Below the pieces are notes generated by a model, which was not told the origin of the DNA, searched no databases, and saw nothing but the letters and a program-made list of their open reading frames with translations. The translations under genes were made by a program, and so were the position numbers. Source: Linnemannia hyalina (lineage: Eukaryota; Mortierellomycota; Mortierellomycetes; Mortierellales; Mortierellaceae). From it: 64,000 nt of DNA. The stretch's first letter is position 1; each line of letters begins with the position of its first letter. This document shows positions 30,249 to 42,900 of this stretch, piece after piece. The stretch lies in contig JAHRHY010000007.1 of NCBI GenBank assembly GCA_019671135.1, positions 2,046,001 through 2,110,000 of the forward strand. The letters run 5' to 3'.

Positions 30249-32462
30249 CTAAACGTTATGACGAGATTGCTGTTGATCTTGCTGTTCACGCTCCTGGCGC
30301 TTGAGGTACCCCTTTGGAGGCCAAGACCGCGACCTGTACTGTTGTCTACCTTCCCCGTCGTCCTCCTTCTCCTCGTCCTCCTTTCTGCGCCCAAGACGCA
30401 AGCGATCCCGGTGATGATGACGATGGTCTTCACGCTCACGGTCGACGCGGGGTCCATTCAACGACGACGACGACTCTGAAGCCGAAGAAGAAGAAGAAGA
30501 AGAAGAGGGGACGAATCCGTATGCGGCGGCAGTAGTCTCCCGCTGTTTCGCCTCAGCATCCCTCAACTCCTGTCGGCGCTCTCTCCTCCGATCGTCTTGG
30601 CGTCCTCGTCCTTGGTCGCAGTCTTGAGAGGTGTGGGGGCGTTCGCGTTCGCGTTCGGCGCGGAGCTCTTCAAGGAACTCGCGGTGTTCTTGGCGGCGTT
30701 GGGCCCAGCGCTCTCGGAAGCTTGGACGATGCTGGGATGGAGATGACGACGACGACGACGATGAAGGTGGAGTAGGAGGAGTGGATGTAGAAGCGGCGGC
30801 TGAAGCTGAAGTGGTGGTGGTGGTGGCTGCGACAACTTTGGCGTCATTCTGCTGTTGTTGTTGTTGTTGTTGTTGTTGTTGAATAGCAACACGGTTCAAA
30901 TGGTTCCGATAAGGGTTCTCTCCCTCATGACGCGTCTGAGGCACCGGCTGCTGCTGCTGCTCCTTCTCCTGCGCATCGCGCAATGAAGGGTTGATGCGGT
31001 GGGTAGAGGATTCAAGGAAGGACCCGTCAGGTCGTTGGATGCGGGTATGTGTCTCGGTAACTCCGGACTGCCGGTTAAATGTCACGGTCTTGGATTCGAC
31101 GGTTCCATCTGGGCGGGTGATCGTCGTCTGTGTGAACGACTATTGTGTGCGAGGAGTGAGAAGAGGATAGGATAATTTGGATGTTAGTGTTTTTTGTTCG
31201 TTTGATATATGAAAAAGAATGGAGGGGGTAGAAGAGGGGAAAGAAAGGGAAAGGAAGAGGGGGTGTACCTCGGATGGACGACGTTGGTCCTGGCGGCGGT
31301 GGGGTGGCCACTCTCTCGTTCGAGAAGGAGAATCTTGGCTGGTATTGTTGTTGTTATCCCAGGACGGTCGGACCTCCATCACCTTGTTGACCAACACCGA
31401 AGAAGGAGCTGCCTCTGATGGCTTGGCAGGGACAGGGGCGGCAGAAGCAACTGCAAGCTGGTCCACAACAGTAGAAGCAGCACTTGTTGCGATGACAGGA
31501 GACTCGATTTTGGTGGCAACAGGTTCAGGCCCCGCTCCACCAGAAGACTCGGCAGTTGGTGGCGGGGCTGTACTAGCAGCAACCACGACGACAGGAACAG
31601 ACGACAAGGACGACGGGTCTTGGTCTGGAAGAGGTACCTGCGGAACCACCTCATCAACAACAGTAATGACAGGAGCAACAACCGCAGCTGCGGACTCTGG
31701 ACTCTCATCGCTACCCTTCTTCTCTTCAACAGGAGGTGTGCGGAAGCCATAAGGCTTATCATAGCTGACATTCAACAGCCACTCAATGACACCCGTCGGC
31801 ATCATCGCCGTCGTCGTCGCCACCTTCTTCACATCCTCCAAACCAGCCCCCACCACTGCTTCAGAAGCAGCAACATCAGCGGTAGAGGTCGCGGAGGCGG
31901 AAGTGGAGGCGAGGGCTGAACCGTCGGCAGAAACCTCCCCCGGGAGTTCCTCGATCGTGATCCTGTACCGCTTCATCGTGCCCCTCGACCCCGTCGTGGC
32001 CGCTTGGAGTTTCTGAGCCCACGACCATGGCCATAATTGGTCTCCTCCTCCTCCACCACCTCCTCTTGCTATCGCGTTCGCTCCCTCCGTCGTCTCCTTC
32101 TCTATCATCGTCAGGTCGGTCGTCATCATTGTCGGGACCTCAGCCTTGTCAGTCGAGTTGGTGGACCATGGTCGGTACCGCCCCTCTGAAGAAGCAAGTG
32201 CCAAAGCCTTCTGATACTCCACGGCATGAATCTCGTGGACCACCGACCCCGCCCCACCGAGAAGGGAGAACCCCTGGAGAATATTAAGTCTTGCAAGACC
32301 TGGGATATTAGGCGGCTTTGTATCATCCTTCTTCCATGGTTGATTGTCGTGTGGGTGGTTGGTTTTGAACCAGGGCCAGTTGGCGTCGTTGTGAGAGGGT
32401 GGAGAACTGTGGGCGAGTTCTTCGGGTGTGTTGTCGGGGTTGTAGAAGAGGACTGAGGTCAT
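30249..32462 (-). CDS. Low-complexity hypothetical protein with RPDGT motifs
   Basis: Exons 32462-31269 and 31139-30249 join in phase 0, about 694 residues from MTSVLFYNPDNTPEE. The first exon contains WPWFKTNHPHDN, WPWSWAQKL and MPTGVIEWLLNVSYDKPYG, separated by Ala/Val/Ser/Thr-rich disorder. The second exon starts SFTQTTITRPDGTVESK, VTETHTRIQRPDGSF, then a polyglutamine run, a Ser/Pro-rich stretch and a strongly charged Arg/Glu tail. The repeated xRPDGT/S..E pattern resembles the tail of HAX1/Mpm1-type mitochondrial proteins, but the resemblance is too thin to name it. No signal peptide or membrane segment. Chosen start: first ATG before the conserved-looking segment; the upstream open frame is T/C-rich 5' sequence. 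Confidence 0.65.
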
Positions 32463-33113
32463 CTTTTTGTGTGTGTGTGCGAAGTGTTTGGATAGAAGGA
32501 AGAGATAGAGTGAGGATGAGTGTATGAGTGTATGGGTGTCTATGGGGTGGAGTATGAGTGAGTAGGAGAGCGCGAGTGTGCAAAAGAAAACAAAGACAAG
32601 AGTAAGTGTGAAAGTGTGTGAGAACAAAAAAGAAATAAAGGACAGCAGGGGCATGGCCTTTAATGAAGAATCGACTCTGACCAATTAGGAAATTTTGTGC
32701 TTCTTGGCCCGCCTTTTTTTTTTCTCTGTCTTGTCGACACGTCGCACAACGCCCGTCATAGAAGCACTTACTCTTCTGCATCAATGGATCTATAGGTCTC
32801 TTGTTTTTGCCTTTTGTAGTCGACGAGGTAGATCGGGGGAGGAGGAGGAGGGGGACTCGTCATCTCTGGCATACGAAAAACAAGTTTTCCTTTCCTAGCC
32901 AGCATCCACGTCCCACTCCGATCCCGCTTATTCAGGCACTCCTGGTCCGTTTTTCTCCATGCTTTAATTGAGCCATACAGGAGGGACTCAATTATTTCCA
33001 TTCATATTATTATCTTCTTGTCATAAAGCAAGCACGAAAAAAGCAATGGTGTAATTAAAGATCGACGGCCACTACCGAAAAGCACGGAAAAAATAAAGAT
33101 TTATTAATGGGTA
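32463..33113. other. Spacer
   Basis: No coding sequence supported. (AGTGTG)-like runs upstream of the hypothetical gene. AATAAA elements near 33090-33105 would serve the gene to the right. Confidence 0.4.
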
Positions 33114-34946
33114 TCAAGTAGAAGGAGGTTGAGTAGAATTAGCAGACCTCATAAGCCCAGCCCCAGCACCTCCATATCCATATCCATCCTTTACAACTCC
33201 GGGCATCGCGTAAGGCGGTTGTTGGAACCCAGCAACAGGCGACATCATCCCCTGATGGTGATCTGGAGGATAGGGCGCCGATGGATACTGTTGCTGCTGC
33301 TGATAGTATGGCTGATGATGATGCTGAGGTTGGGGGGGAGGAGGGCCGGCCAAGGGGACAAAAGTTCCCGTTTGTCCCTGAGGGCTCGGCATAATATGAT
33401 GTACAGGCTGTACCGCCGGGGCCACAGGCATGGGGGAAACGATCTGATGGTTGTATCCATAAGACTGAGTGGAGACTCCGAATAGTTTCTTGAATCCATT
33501 GGTGAGTGGCCGTCTGTAGTATGCATCGTCTGTTCCATGGTTGTTGCTCGGGTGGGCAGCTACTGCTGCTACGACTGTTGGTTGGGGGTAATGGTGCGCG
33601 TACCCGCTGTAAACTGGTTGCTGTTGAGGATAAGGGTTATGAGGATGGTGATGGTGTTGTTGAGGCTGAGGGTAGTATCCATGGTGCTGTTGCGGTTGCT
33701 GAGGCTGCGGGTAATAACCATGTGGGGGTTGATGGTGCTGCGGAACAGGAGGAACAGGGTGCTGTCCATCGAGATGAGAATCCGGTCGAGTCGAGTACCC
33801 AATCTGTGGAGCTGCGTATGCCGTCAACGGGGTATGTAATCGTGTACAGACCGCGAACTCGGAATCTAAAAGTCCTCCACATTCCTTACACTTGAAGTTT
33901 GTCACCAGTCCTGGTCCTCCTGGTATTGTTGCTTGTGGAATAATAGGTGTTGGCGCCATTGTGGTATGTTCGGGTGCGGATGGTGACATGGGAAGCTTGC
34001 TGGGTTCTGGCATCGGCATGGGTACCGGCATAGACACACTACCGCTATGATGAAGTGGTGCAGTTGGTAAGGGTCGGACTACAGCTGCAGGGGAGAACAT
34101 GGGTGCGGTGCTAGGTGGAGGGTAATGACTCAACGCCGGCGAGGGTGCAGCGGCAGGCGGTGGGTAGGACGAAGTAGGAAGGGGGTGGTACATCGCAGGC
34201 GTTTCTGCGTACCCCATAGCTGGAGATGAGACCGGATTAACGACGGATGATATTGAATGAAGCTGCTGGTGTTGGTCAACTTGCGGCGAGAACTGGGGTG
34301 CTGCAGGCGGCCGGTAGACCACTGGCGCTGAATGTTGCTGCGATTGGTAATATGGATCAGGCTGTTGTTGTTGATATTGTTCCTGAACGGGCTGCTTCAC
34401 GTCCTGCAAAGGTTTCTCTCCTTGCTTGTTAGGGAACACTGGAGGCTGATAGTACGACTGAATATCGTCCTTCTCCAGTATCCCTGCAGCCACTCCTCCA
34501 CTAGCCGCAATCGACTGCTGCTCCTGCTGCTTTCCCTGACCAGGCTCGTCCTCTTCCCGAGTATCCAGCTGTGGCGCCCTGGGCCCAGTAGGTCTCGCAA
34601 AATAAGAATCAGGTGCCGCATCATACTCCGTTCCGGACATATCAACTACACCCTCCCCATACGCCTGTGGCGCTCCAACCGTCCCGCGAAACTGTGGTGC
34701 CCTTGGTGTCCTTGGAGTACGGGAAGGCAATGCAGGAGGAGCAACATCACCACTATGCGGTACTGGATTCGCTGATCCAGGCCCTCCCGGCATCGTTGGA
34801 GGGAATTGGAGTTGTCGGAACTGTGTCGCTTCTCCTGCTCCTGCTGGTGTGTAAGTTGCAGGTGTGTAAGTGTAGGGTGGAGGTGGAGCCTCTTCCTGCC
34901 GCTGCTGTTGTCCCTGGTGCTGGGAGTTTTGGGACATATACGACAT
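33114..34946 (-). CDS. Pro/Gln/Tyr-rich disordered protein with a short Cys motif
   Basis: Single exon, 610 residues starting MSYMSQNSQHQGQQQ. Almost entirely low complexity: Pro, Gln, Tyr and His. It has short PPxY-like and YYPQPQQ repeats (HGYYPQPQQ occurs twice in tandem). The one ordered-looking island is VTNFKCKECGGLLDSEFAVC (about residue 353-372), a CxxC...C arrangement that could bind one metal ion with a partner. A second conserved-looking island is GFKKLFGVSTQSYGYN. Composition resembles fungal proteins of endosome, septum or RNP condensates, but no function can be assigned. Confidence 0.65.
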   Translation of the reverse strand: MSYMSQNSQHQGQQQRQEEAPPPPYTYTPATYTPAGAGEATQFRQLQFPPTMPGGPGSANPVPHSGDVAPPALPSRTPRTPRAPQFRGTVGAPQAYGEGVVDMSGTEYDAAPDSYFARPTGPRAPQLDTREEDEPGQGKQQEQQSIAASGGVAAGILEKDDIQSYYQPPVFPNKQGEKPLQDVKQPVQEQYQQQQPDPYYQSQQHSAPVVYRPPAAPQFSPQVDQHQQLHSISSVVNPVSSPAMGYAETPAMYHPLPTSSYPPPAAAPSPALSHYPPPSTAPMFSPAAVVRPLPTAPLHHSGSVSMPVPMPMPEPSKLPMSPSAPEHTTMAPTPIIPQATIPGGPGLVTNFKCKECGGLLDSEFAVCTRLHTPLTAYAAPQIGYSTRPDSHLDGQHPVPPVPQHHQPPHGYYPQPQQPQQHHGYYPQPQQHHHHPHNPYPQQQPVYSGYAHHYPQPTVVAAVAAHPSNNHGTDDAYYRRPLTNGFKKLFGVSTQSYGYNHQIVSPMPVAPAVQPVHHIMPSPQGQTGTFVPLAGPPPPQPQHHHQPYYQQQQQYPSAPYPPDHHQGMMSPVAGFQQPPYAMPGVVKDGYGYGGAGAGLMRSANSTQPPST

Positions 34947-35773
34947 TATTGTTGGCGGCGGCTGACAGAAGGAAGCGGTTGGTTTGACTGTAAAAATAAT
35001 AAAAATAAAAAAAAAAGCTGACTCAGAACAAGGGGCGAGGAAGTGTTTTGAAAATAAAATAAAGTTTTATCAATGGCCAGGAACACTTCCTGCAGGATGG
35101 CCAGCTGGACATCTCTCTGGCATGAACATTGTCGTTTGTTGTACCTTGATGGGGCAGAGGGTATGTAGATGCTTGAAGTGAGAAAGACAGATGGATTCAG
35201 AGGAGTGATGAAAGTAAAAAGATGTGAAGGGGAGGAGAGATGTGGAAAGGAAGGGAAGGAAGAAAGGAAGGAAGGAAGGAAGGAAGGAAGGAAAGGAGGA
35301 GAAATAAAATGGAGGCAAAGTAAACCACCCCTCGAAAAGAGAGCAATGACAAGGGTCGAAAAATATTCATTTTTGTGCCTGTGTGGCAGTGGCAACAACA
35401 GACGGCCCAGGCTGCATTTAGCAAGTCTCGTGGCACTCTTATTTCTGGAAGATGAGATTCTCCCTTTCTTTTCTCCTTGTCTCTCTCTCTTGCACACACA
35501 GGCGCACATGTAGAAAGCGAATCGGGTTGACAGCGATAAAAAAAAGAGCGACAGATTTTTTTTATTCGGCATCGGGAAGTGAGGGTGTGGTGTGGTTTTT
35601 TTAAGACATTGCACAAAAAAGAAAAAAAAGGTGAGAAAGGGAAAAAAAAAAGTAATTATGGTCATAGGAAAACGATATAATATAAGATGGGTAAGAGGGA
35701 CAGGTAAAATGGCTTTTCAGGCACGCAGAAACAAAAAAATATATCAGAAACACAGAGCAAGTTCATCCTGCTG
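34947..35773. other. Spacer with (GGAA)n tract
   Basis: The tetranucleotide GGAA/GAAG tract spans about 35255-35300. Open frames on both strands are translations of purine or pyrimidine tracts. No gene seen. Confidence 0.45.
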
Positions 35774-38032
35774 CTAAGCAGTAGTGGCGATCAGAGTCTT
35801 GATGGTCTTGGGTGTCGTGGCATCGTTCAAGTGCTTGGTATTGAACCGTAAGGCAGAGATCAGGTTGGGGGTATCCGTCGCGTTTCCAAAGGTATGAATG
35901 GCCTTGACAGAGTTCTTGATGTTGATCGGCGACGACTTGTTGAACGCGCCCTGGGGCTCAATGTGGTCATAGATAATGATCGAGATCACCATCACCCTCA
36001 GACAAAACGCCGTCGTCTCGGCCCGCTGGTTGGGCTTCTTCTTGCTGTTGTTCACAGTGTGATAACATACTCCCGCCAATGTCGCCAGACACTCAGAGAC
36101 ACTCCGGCGGACACGGTGCTGTCCCACAAACTGGGTTGTCACTTCCGTGACCGTCTTGAGCATCGGTGTAGGGTAGGCGTAGAACATCGAGACGTGGTTG
36201 GCGAGTTCGTCCTCGTTCATCGCCGACTTGAGATCCACCTCGTTCGACAGCTTGCCTCGGGACAAACAGCGACGGTAATACGAAAAGTCGTTCTGAATCT
36301 GAGGGGTCTTCATCTTGAGCGAGTCAAACTCAAACACAAAGTCGAGCAATTGGCACAAGATCCTTGCCAATCCCGGATGCCTCTCCAAGTTTTTGTTCAC
36401 ATCACCAATGCACAGCGTCTGCAAAATTTGTGGCAAGCATGATTCTAATTAGGCGAAGAGTTGAATATCGCGTTAGTAATTATTTCAATATGCTATTGAG
36501 CACCTTCTCGTTTTAAAATGAAGAGATGATAGCTTACCGATGGAGGTGGAGTACTTGTAGAAGGTCTTGAGCTTTTCGACTGCAGGACGGACATGGTCCC
36601 ATGCCTCTTGCTCTGATTCTGGGCCAGGCGATCCAATTGCCTATAGAATGGAATGTTCATAACATATAAAGTTGTCATGTTAGCCACGTGGAATGAAAAT
36701 GCTATGAGACTAGAGGGTAGAATGTCGGTCGGAGAATGTTTCGCGGTTTTCGTTTGTTGCTTCCATGGCTGTCCTGCCTTCTGTCCTGCCTTCTGTCCTG
36801 GAAGGGATTCCACACTTTTTCTTGCTTGCTTGAGTGAGGTTTCTCCACTTGCATTCTGCAATGAAAGTCAAAGAAAAAGGTGAAAGACAAAGAAACGCTG
36901 AAATAGAAACGGGCTCTTGGGAATGAACTACTACAAGTAAAAATAACTCCCTCCTCCTATTCATTTCTCACTTGCAATTGCCATTCGAACAAAAAGGATG
37001 CACTCCACCCCCGCGAGGAACGAAAATAGTCAAAACGAAAGTACCCTTCCGTCTCCTAACTTTTCTTTCCTCGTTGACAATTAAACATACGCGCGTATCC
37101 TCAATGTCCAGGGAAATAGAACAAACGAAAGCACCACTACACCGTGAGGCCCCAAAGGATCGAATCTCAATAAGCCAGAGAAAAGAACCCAGCCCACGAA
37201 GGAATGAACATGAAACAGGAACAACCAGATAATGTATATGAAGGAACAACCAGATGAACACTCTTCCTTTCCAGACAAAAGTACAAAACGGAAGAGGAAT
37301 GTTAGCAAAACTAAGAATGACACTGGCATGTAGTGTGTGTCTCAGCTGAGGTTGTTGTTTCCACCCATGGCGGCATGCCATAGTTTTTCCTCGTGAAAAT
37401 GCAATCCCCCATCTTCCTCCTCTCCTTCCTGCAGGCAAGTTTAATTGAACCCAAAATTAACAGAAATTGTTCCCCTACCCCCGATGGATGCATGGTGAAA
37501 ATAAACGCGAACGACCGAAACCCATAGAAACGCGTAAAAATATAGTGTGTGTAGGGGCATGAAGATGTGTGTGTGTGTGTGTGTGTGTGTTTGTGAAGAT
37601 AGAAGCGAAAGGACAAAAAGACCCATCCCATCAAACCCCCGACCAAGTAGCTTGTTTGGACGTCTGCACAGACAATCTGCAAGAGAGCACCATGTAATAG
37701 GCCATTGTCCTGGGATGAACAAACAATATTGAGCACAACACAAAAAGGAGCTTGTAAAAATAACCACAAAACAAACATTGCTCGGTCATGTCCGTGGAAG
37801 AAAAACAAATGAATCGTCTCTGGACTAGTGAACTACTCTGGACAACAACAACGCCTTTGATCAGCACTCTCTTTTCAGGCGACACCCTCTCACTTGTCCA
37901 TCTCAAAAAGAAGGATCCTTCTGAAGAGAGATGTCGCTGTTGTCGGTGGGATAGACCGCTGCCTCGCTCTCCAATATAAGATCCGAATTCCCTTTTGTGT
38001 CAGGTAAATAATAAAGATCCCAACATCACACC

Positions 38033-38079
<47 letters not shown>

Positions 38080-39710
38080 GAATGAATAGTACAGTAACAA
38101 GCCGACTCCTTCTTACTCTGTCCTCGAGTTCTCTAAACCTTGCCTGTCAATCGCAACAAGAGCGAGAGAAAAGCAGGGTGTTACAAAAACACAATCTAAC
38201 AAAGGGCGCATTCAATCTATCCACCTTTCCCGTGCATGACAAAGCCATCTCCATCGCTCTCTCCTCGTAACCACCGTCCCTTCCTCCCCTTCACAATGGA
38301 ACCACTCGTAGCCTCTCTCTCTCTCTCTCTCATTCGCCCACTGACCCGAGTACCACACCCAGCAAAAGTCTCACAAGAGTATCATCCTGTGTCGCGTGTT
38401 CCTTGCCATTGTTGTCTGTGAGACGTACGAGTACGTACTTCTGTTTTTCAGCACCGACTGGACGCTTCATTCTGATTCGTCCATCAGATATGGACGTCTA
38501 ACCCGACATCCCATCCAAGGCATTTTGTTGGTTCCCTTCTTTTTTTGGTTTTTGTCCTTATTGCTTTGCCCTTCGGTAACAAGCCCTCTCCCCTGGTTGT
38601 GGATAAAGAGATTGCATGAATAAATAAAAGACTACCAACGGTCGTTCGGGTGGATGGGAAGAGAAGGTGAGAGGGGATAATAAGGGGAAGAGCTGGGAAA
38701 ATGGATGAATAGGAGGTGGTAGAGTGGTTCGGTAGGAAGAGACGAAAAGAAAAGGAACCAATGATGATTGAACAGCCACCACCCCTTCACGACCTAAACT
38801 AGCAAAAATATCAAGCTGCCCCGATGTCGCGACAGAAAGGAAAGGGAAATGGTATGATTCCAACTCTCTGTCTTGTTCTTCGCACTTGTCCGCTCTTGGA
38901 CACAACCCCTTCTTCAACCCCCCCTTTCTCTCTCTCTTTTCCAAAAGGGTCCTTTCAAAAAGGAAAACAAACAATGAGAAAGTGCCCTCCTGATGACAAA
39001 ATGTTACTTGCTATCCTGCCCATTCTCTTGTCTTTTTTTTCTTTCCTGAAGGGCTATTCCGGTTGAATGTTATCCAGATAGCAGTGGAGAGTGATCCTGT
39101 ACAAGTCGCAACGCCTTCTTTTTCTTGTTGTTCCCGTACTCGGCGACATGCTCGTAGTGTTCCTGTGTGATGTAGCATGATGATTTACCTGACGGATATA
39201 TTCTCCACAACCGTCATAAGTCCTGAGCATCTGGAGCAGATCCGGTGTTGGTTCCAGCAGGTGCAAAACGTTTGAGTATGACTCGAGCTCCTCCTCGGTC
39301 ATTGATGAATCTAAATTGTAATATCAAGTCGATTCAATACACAAAGAGTCAATAGAGGCGAGAAAAGAGGACGTTGGACAAGTGAATACAAAGGAATGAA
39401 AGTGAACACAGAAGCCCAAAAAAAAAAAAAAAAAAAAAAAAAAAAAGCAGCAAGGCATGTTGTTGGTTTCAGTTTATCCTTTCATTTGTTAAAATGTAAT
39501 TCCTCGGGTTTAGTTGGACATCGCTCACACAACAATGGTGCATACACACATACAACAAAACAAGGCCGAGATCTCGCTTTCATACAATCCTCGGATGATT
39601 AGTTATGGACGTTCATATGTTTTACCTTCAAAGTCGAGCTGGACATCGGGCACTTTGGAATCGGCGTCTCTGTTAACAAGGTCGTTAAACTGTGAAAGAA
39701 AGTTTCCCAT
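35774..39710 (-). CDS. CYRI/FAM49 homologue (Rac-binding WAVE-complex antagonist)
   Basis: Exons 39710-39626, 39310-39189, 36640-36538 and 36444-35774 close in phase, about 326 residues. The N-terminus MGNFLSQFNDL has Gly2, suiting N-myristoylation as in animal CYRI. Family motifs in order: EEELESYSNVLHLL, EAWDHVRPAVEKLKTFYKYS, QNDFSYYRRCLSRGKL, NHVSMFYAYPTPMLKTV, FCLRVMVISIIIYDHIEPQ, ALRFNTKHLNDATTP. Animal CYRI binds active Rac1 and restrains WAVE/SCAR-driven actin assembly; here the presence of Rac/WAVE is assumed. Length equals the family norm. Odd feature: intron 2 is about 2.55 kb, far longer than every other intron in the window, and carries (GT)n at 37566-37590 and (TTG)16 at 38033-38080. 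No missing exon is needed by the alignment. Confidence 0.9.
37566..38080. repeat. Microsatellites inside the long CYRI intron
   Basis: (GT)n at 37566-37590 and (TTG)16 at 38033-38080 on the plus strand, both within intron 2 of the minus-strand CYRI gene. Confidence 0.85.
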
Positions 39711-39860
39711 GGTTGCTTCTGTTGTTGTTGAGGTGGTAGTTGTAGTGCTGTTGATATGCTGAGTGGTTCAGAGAAAGGGGACGAAAAAAAAAAGGTTGAC
39801 CGGCAGTTGAAGGGGGTGGAAGGAAGGGGAGAGAGAGAGAAAGAGAGAGAAAGAGAGAGA

Positions 39861-39927
<67 letters not shown>

Positions 39928-42900
39928 CGAATGCAGAGGAGGATGTACAAGGATAACGATGATATGATGCGAGGCTGCGTTATGTCACTGTCGTCGTCGT
40001 CGTCGTTGTCGTCCGGGATATGGTATCGGGAAGAAGAAGAGATCGGTCGGTCGGACAGTGGTGGTGGAAGGTAGGGCGAAGTTGCAGTAACAGAAGCAAG
40101 CAAGGAAAAGTTGAAACGGGACGGAGAGGATATTGGGCGAACGGGAAATGGAATAAGGGCGTTTCGTGAGGAGGACTAGGGAAGGGGACAGGATAGTCGA
40201 CTATTGAGAGGAGTGGTCGTTTCTTTTTTGTTGTAGTTCGTTTCGATGATTCAAAGTGCTTGGATGTTGTTGAATGAACAGGCGATCTATTGCCAACAAG
40301 GTGCGCAGGAGGAGGAAGACGAAAGCGGGCGTGATGATAAGTAAAGTTAGCATAAATTGAACTGCTTTCATTTCTGGTACCTACTATGGAGCCCAACAGC
40401 AAGCAAGGCAAAAGAAAATATTTTTGTTGTTGTGCTTTGCTCAATAAAAACAAGCAAGTGAGGGAGATCTACAGCCCCAAGTCATTAAAGAGAGACGACA
40501 AGTACCAATTAAAAAAAAGAGTTGGCGGATGGAAAAAGGTCGGAGGGTTTGGGTGAGATCGTTAATGCAACGAAGTCAAGTGGGAGCTGATGTGGAAGTG
40601 GTTGTTAAGAAAAAAAAGGTTGTAGATGGTGTGATGATGTCGTTAGGTTCAAGCGAGATATGGACGTTTCATATCAATGTGGAAGGGGGTCGTTAAGGCG
40701 GAGTGAAGGGAGGGTGGCGAGGAGGGAGAGGAAGGGGGGAGAAGGGAGGGGAAGGGATGGAGTGAGGATGAAAGAAGAGAAGAGAGATGATGGAATGGAT
40801 GAGAAGAAGGGAGGAAAAGAAGGAAAGAAGAAAGAGAAAGAAAAATAAATAGATTGGACGGAGGACAGTAAACAGTACCACACACACATACACACACACC
40901 TTGGCAAACCGAACACACGACCAAGTCATTAGAAATGAATAGGTGGAGAAATGATCTGTGGATACAACACAACACAACACAACACAACAGGTAGCAAGGT
41001 GAAGAAAAAGACATGGAACAAAAAACGATGAGAACAGGAACCACCGGGGACGGGGGAGAGGCGTTCATTGTTCCCGAAATAGGATCATTCCTAATAGCCT
41101 ATCCATGAGTGAATGTACGAAGGTACGAAGAAGCATGAAGGAGGAATGCCCACCGTCTGCGCGCCTGATTCCCCGAGAGATACCATACCAGACCACAGAC
41201 CCACTCGCCCCTCTATGAGAGTTCCATTCCAATGGCGCAAGTGCTCGCAGCCGCCCAGTTTAGCCACTGGCCATGCATTATTGAAGTATTCTCCCTTCCA
41301 AGAGACAAACGCGCCGCTGATATTCAGGCACCATCAGGTCCATTTAATGACCGTCGTCGATTCATATATCGCCATTACCCGTCATACCTCCTACTCTTTC
41401 TGTTTCTTCACTTTCTGCTGGCTCTTGTTTGACAATGACTTTCTCATTCACACACACAATTAATCTTTCTCATTCGCGCATTCGAATCTTTTCATTCCAA
41501 AGGGGGGTTTGAGGGTGATGGCTGCTGCTTATGCGATGATCACAAAAAGAATAAAATAAAGGAGACACAAGGAAAAGAAAGAAGACACTCACTCTGTTTG
41601 GGTATTTGTTGGTTCAGGTCCAGTCGAATAATGAAAAGAGAGTTTAAGGTATCGAAAAATATGCAAAAAGGTGATTCGGAAAGTGGTGAAGAAAAAAGGG
41701 GGGAAGAAAAGGAAGAGTGCAAAGGCGGAAAAAAAAAGAAGAGGAAAACAAAAACAAATAACAAACAAAGCAGCAAAAAAGACAAGAGAAGTATAAGAGA
41801 GGAAGAGAGGGAAAAAAGAAGGAAAGTTAAGTTGCTTTTTGTTAGCTGCTCTACATGATAAAACATCCACCCTCGCTGGGTTGTGTGAGTTGAGTTCGTC
41901 GCTAATATTTTTTCTGCGCGCTCTCAATAATATTAATGGTGCCTCTTGCCTGTTTGCCTGACTTCCTTACTCATCCTCCTCCATTTGTAACGGTCATCAA
42001 TTCTGTGTCTGTGTGCGCCGCCGCGCGCTCAAGAAAACATCAAACAATGCGCCACGCCACTTCTCCTCGCAGTCCAAGGGCAAAGCCTAGTCTTGTCTTT
42101 TCCATAGCCTAGCCCAGCAACGATAGTAATTTCCGATCCCTCCTCACTCCTCCTCTTTCATTCTCCCATCACCAACCTCAAGAGCTGAATGAGCGCGAGC
42201 AAGTTTGCTCCCCTTCACCCCTGTAGTTGTTCCACTTAGATTGACATTGCCATGATTGCTTTGTCACTTTTTTTGTTGCAGTTTTGATTGTCACCCTTTT
42301 TCATTTAATTTGTTCTGCACATCACTCCTAGATCGCGCTTCTTCTCCTCGTCCCGACTCTTTCCTTTCTTCCTTGTAACAGTACCCATGTCTCGATGTAT
42401 GGTGTATCCCATAACTCAAGCAACGAGAACCTATTCTTGGATAATGGTTCTCCTCATCCTTCATCGCCTTTCTCCACCTGTCCTTTTTTGCCCCTCCTTT
42501 CATTTTTGTTTCCTTGCATATACTCTGTCTCGCTATTCTAGACGTCTAGAGTTTTGACCATGTCCAATGTCTTATTTTTATCATCTCATCCTCCTTCAGT
42601 GTGACCACCTCGTCTCACGCAGGTTTTTTTTTTTTTTTTTTTTTTTTTCGCGCCCAAGTGTTGCACAAGTAGTTTCTCATACTCAACAGGAATGTTAAAA
42701 ATAAAATCGCAAATCAATTGACATGGCACTTGCATGGACGCCAGAACCCTAGGGCGCCCAAAAAAAAAAGTAAAAAGAAAAGCTGAGCGTGACAAAAAAA
42801 AAAGAACAGAAAAGCCATTGGGCAACCTAGGCATTGTCATTCACGGAGAATTTTGATTCTCCTAGAATTCGCTACCCGTACTCGTACATTTCTTCTGATG

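Noticed and set aside
30631..30882. Plus-strand frame with polycysteine over the CAG/TTG repeat
   Set aside because: Shadow of the polyglutamine run in the minus-strand gene.
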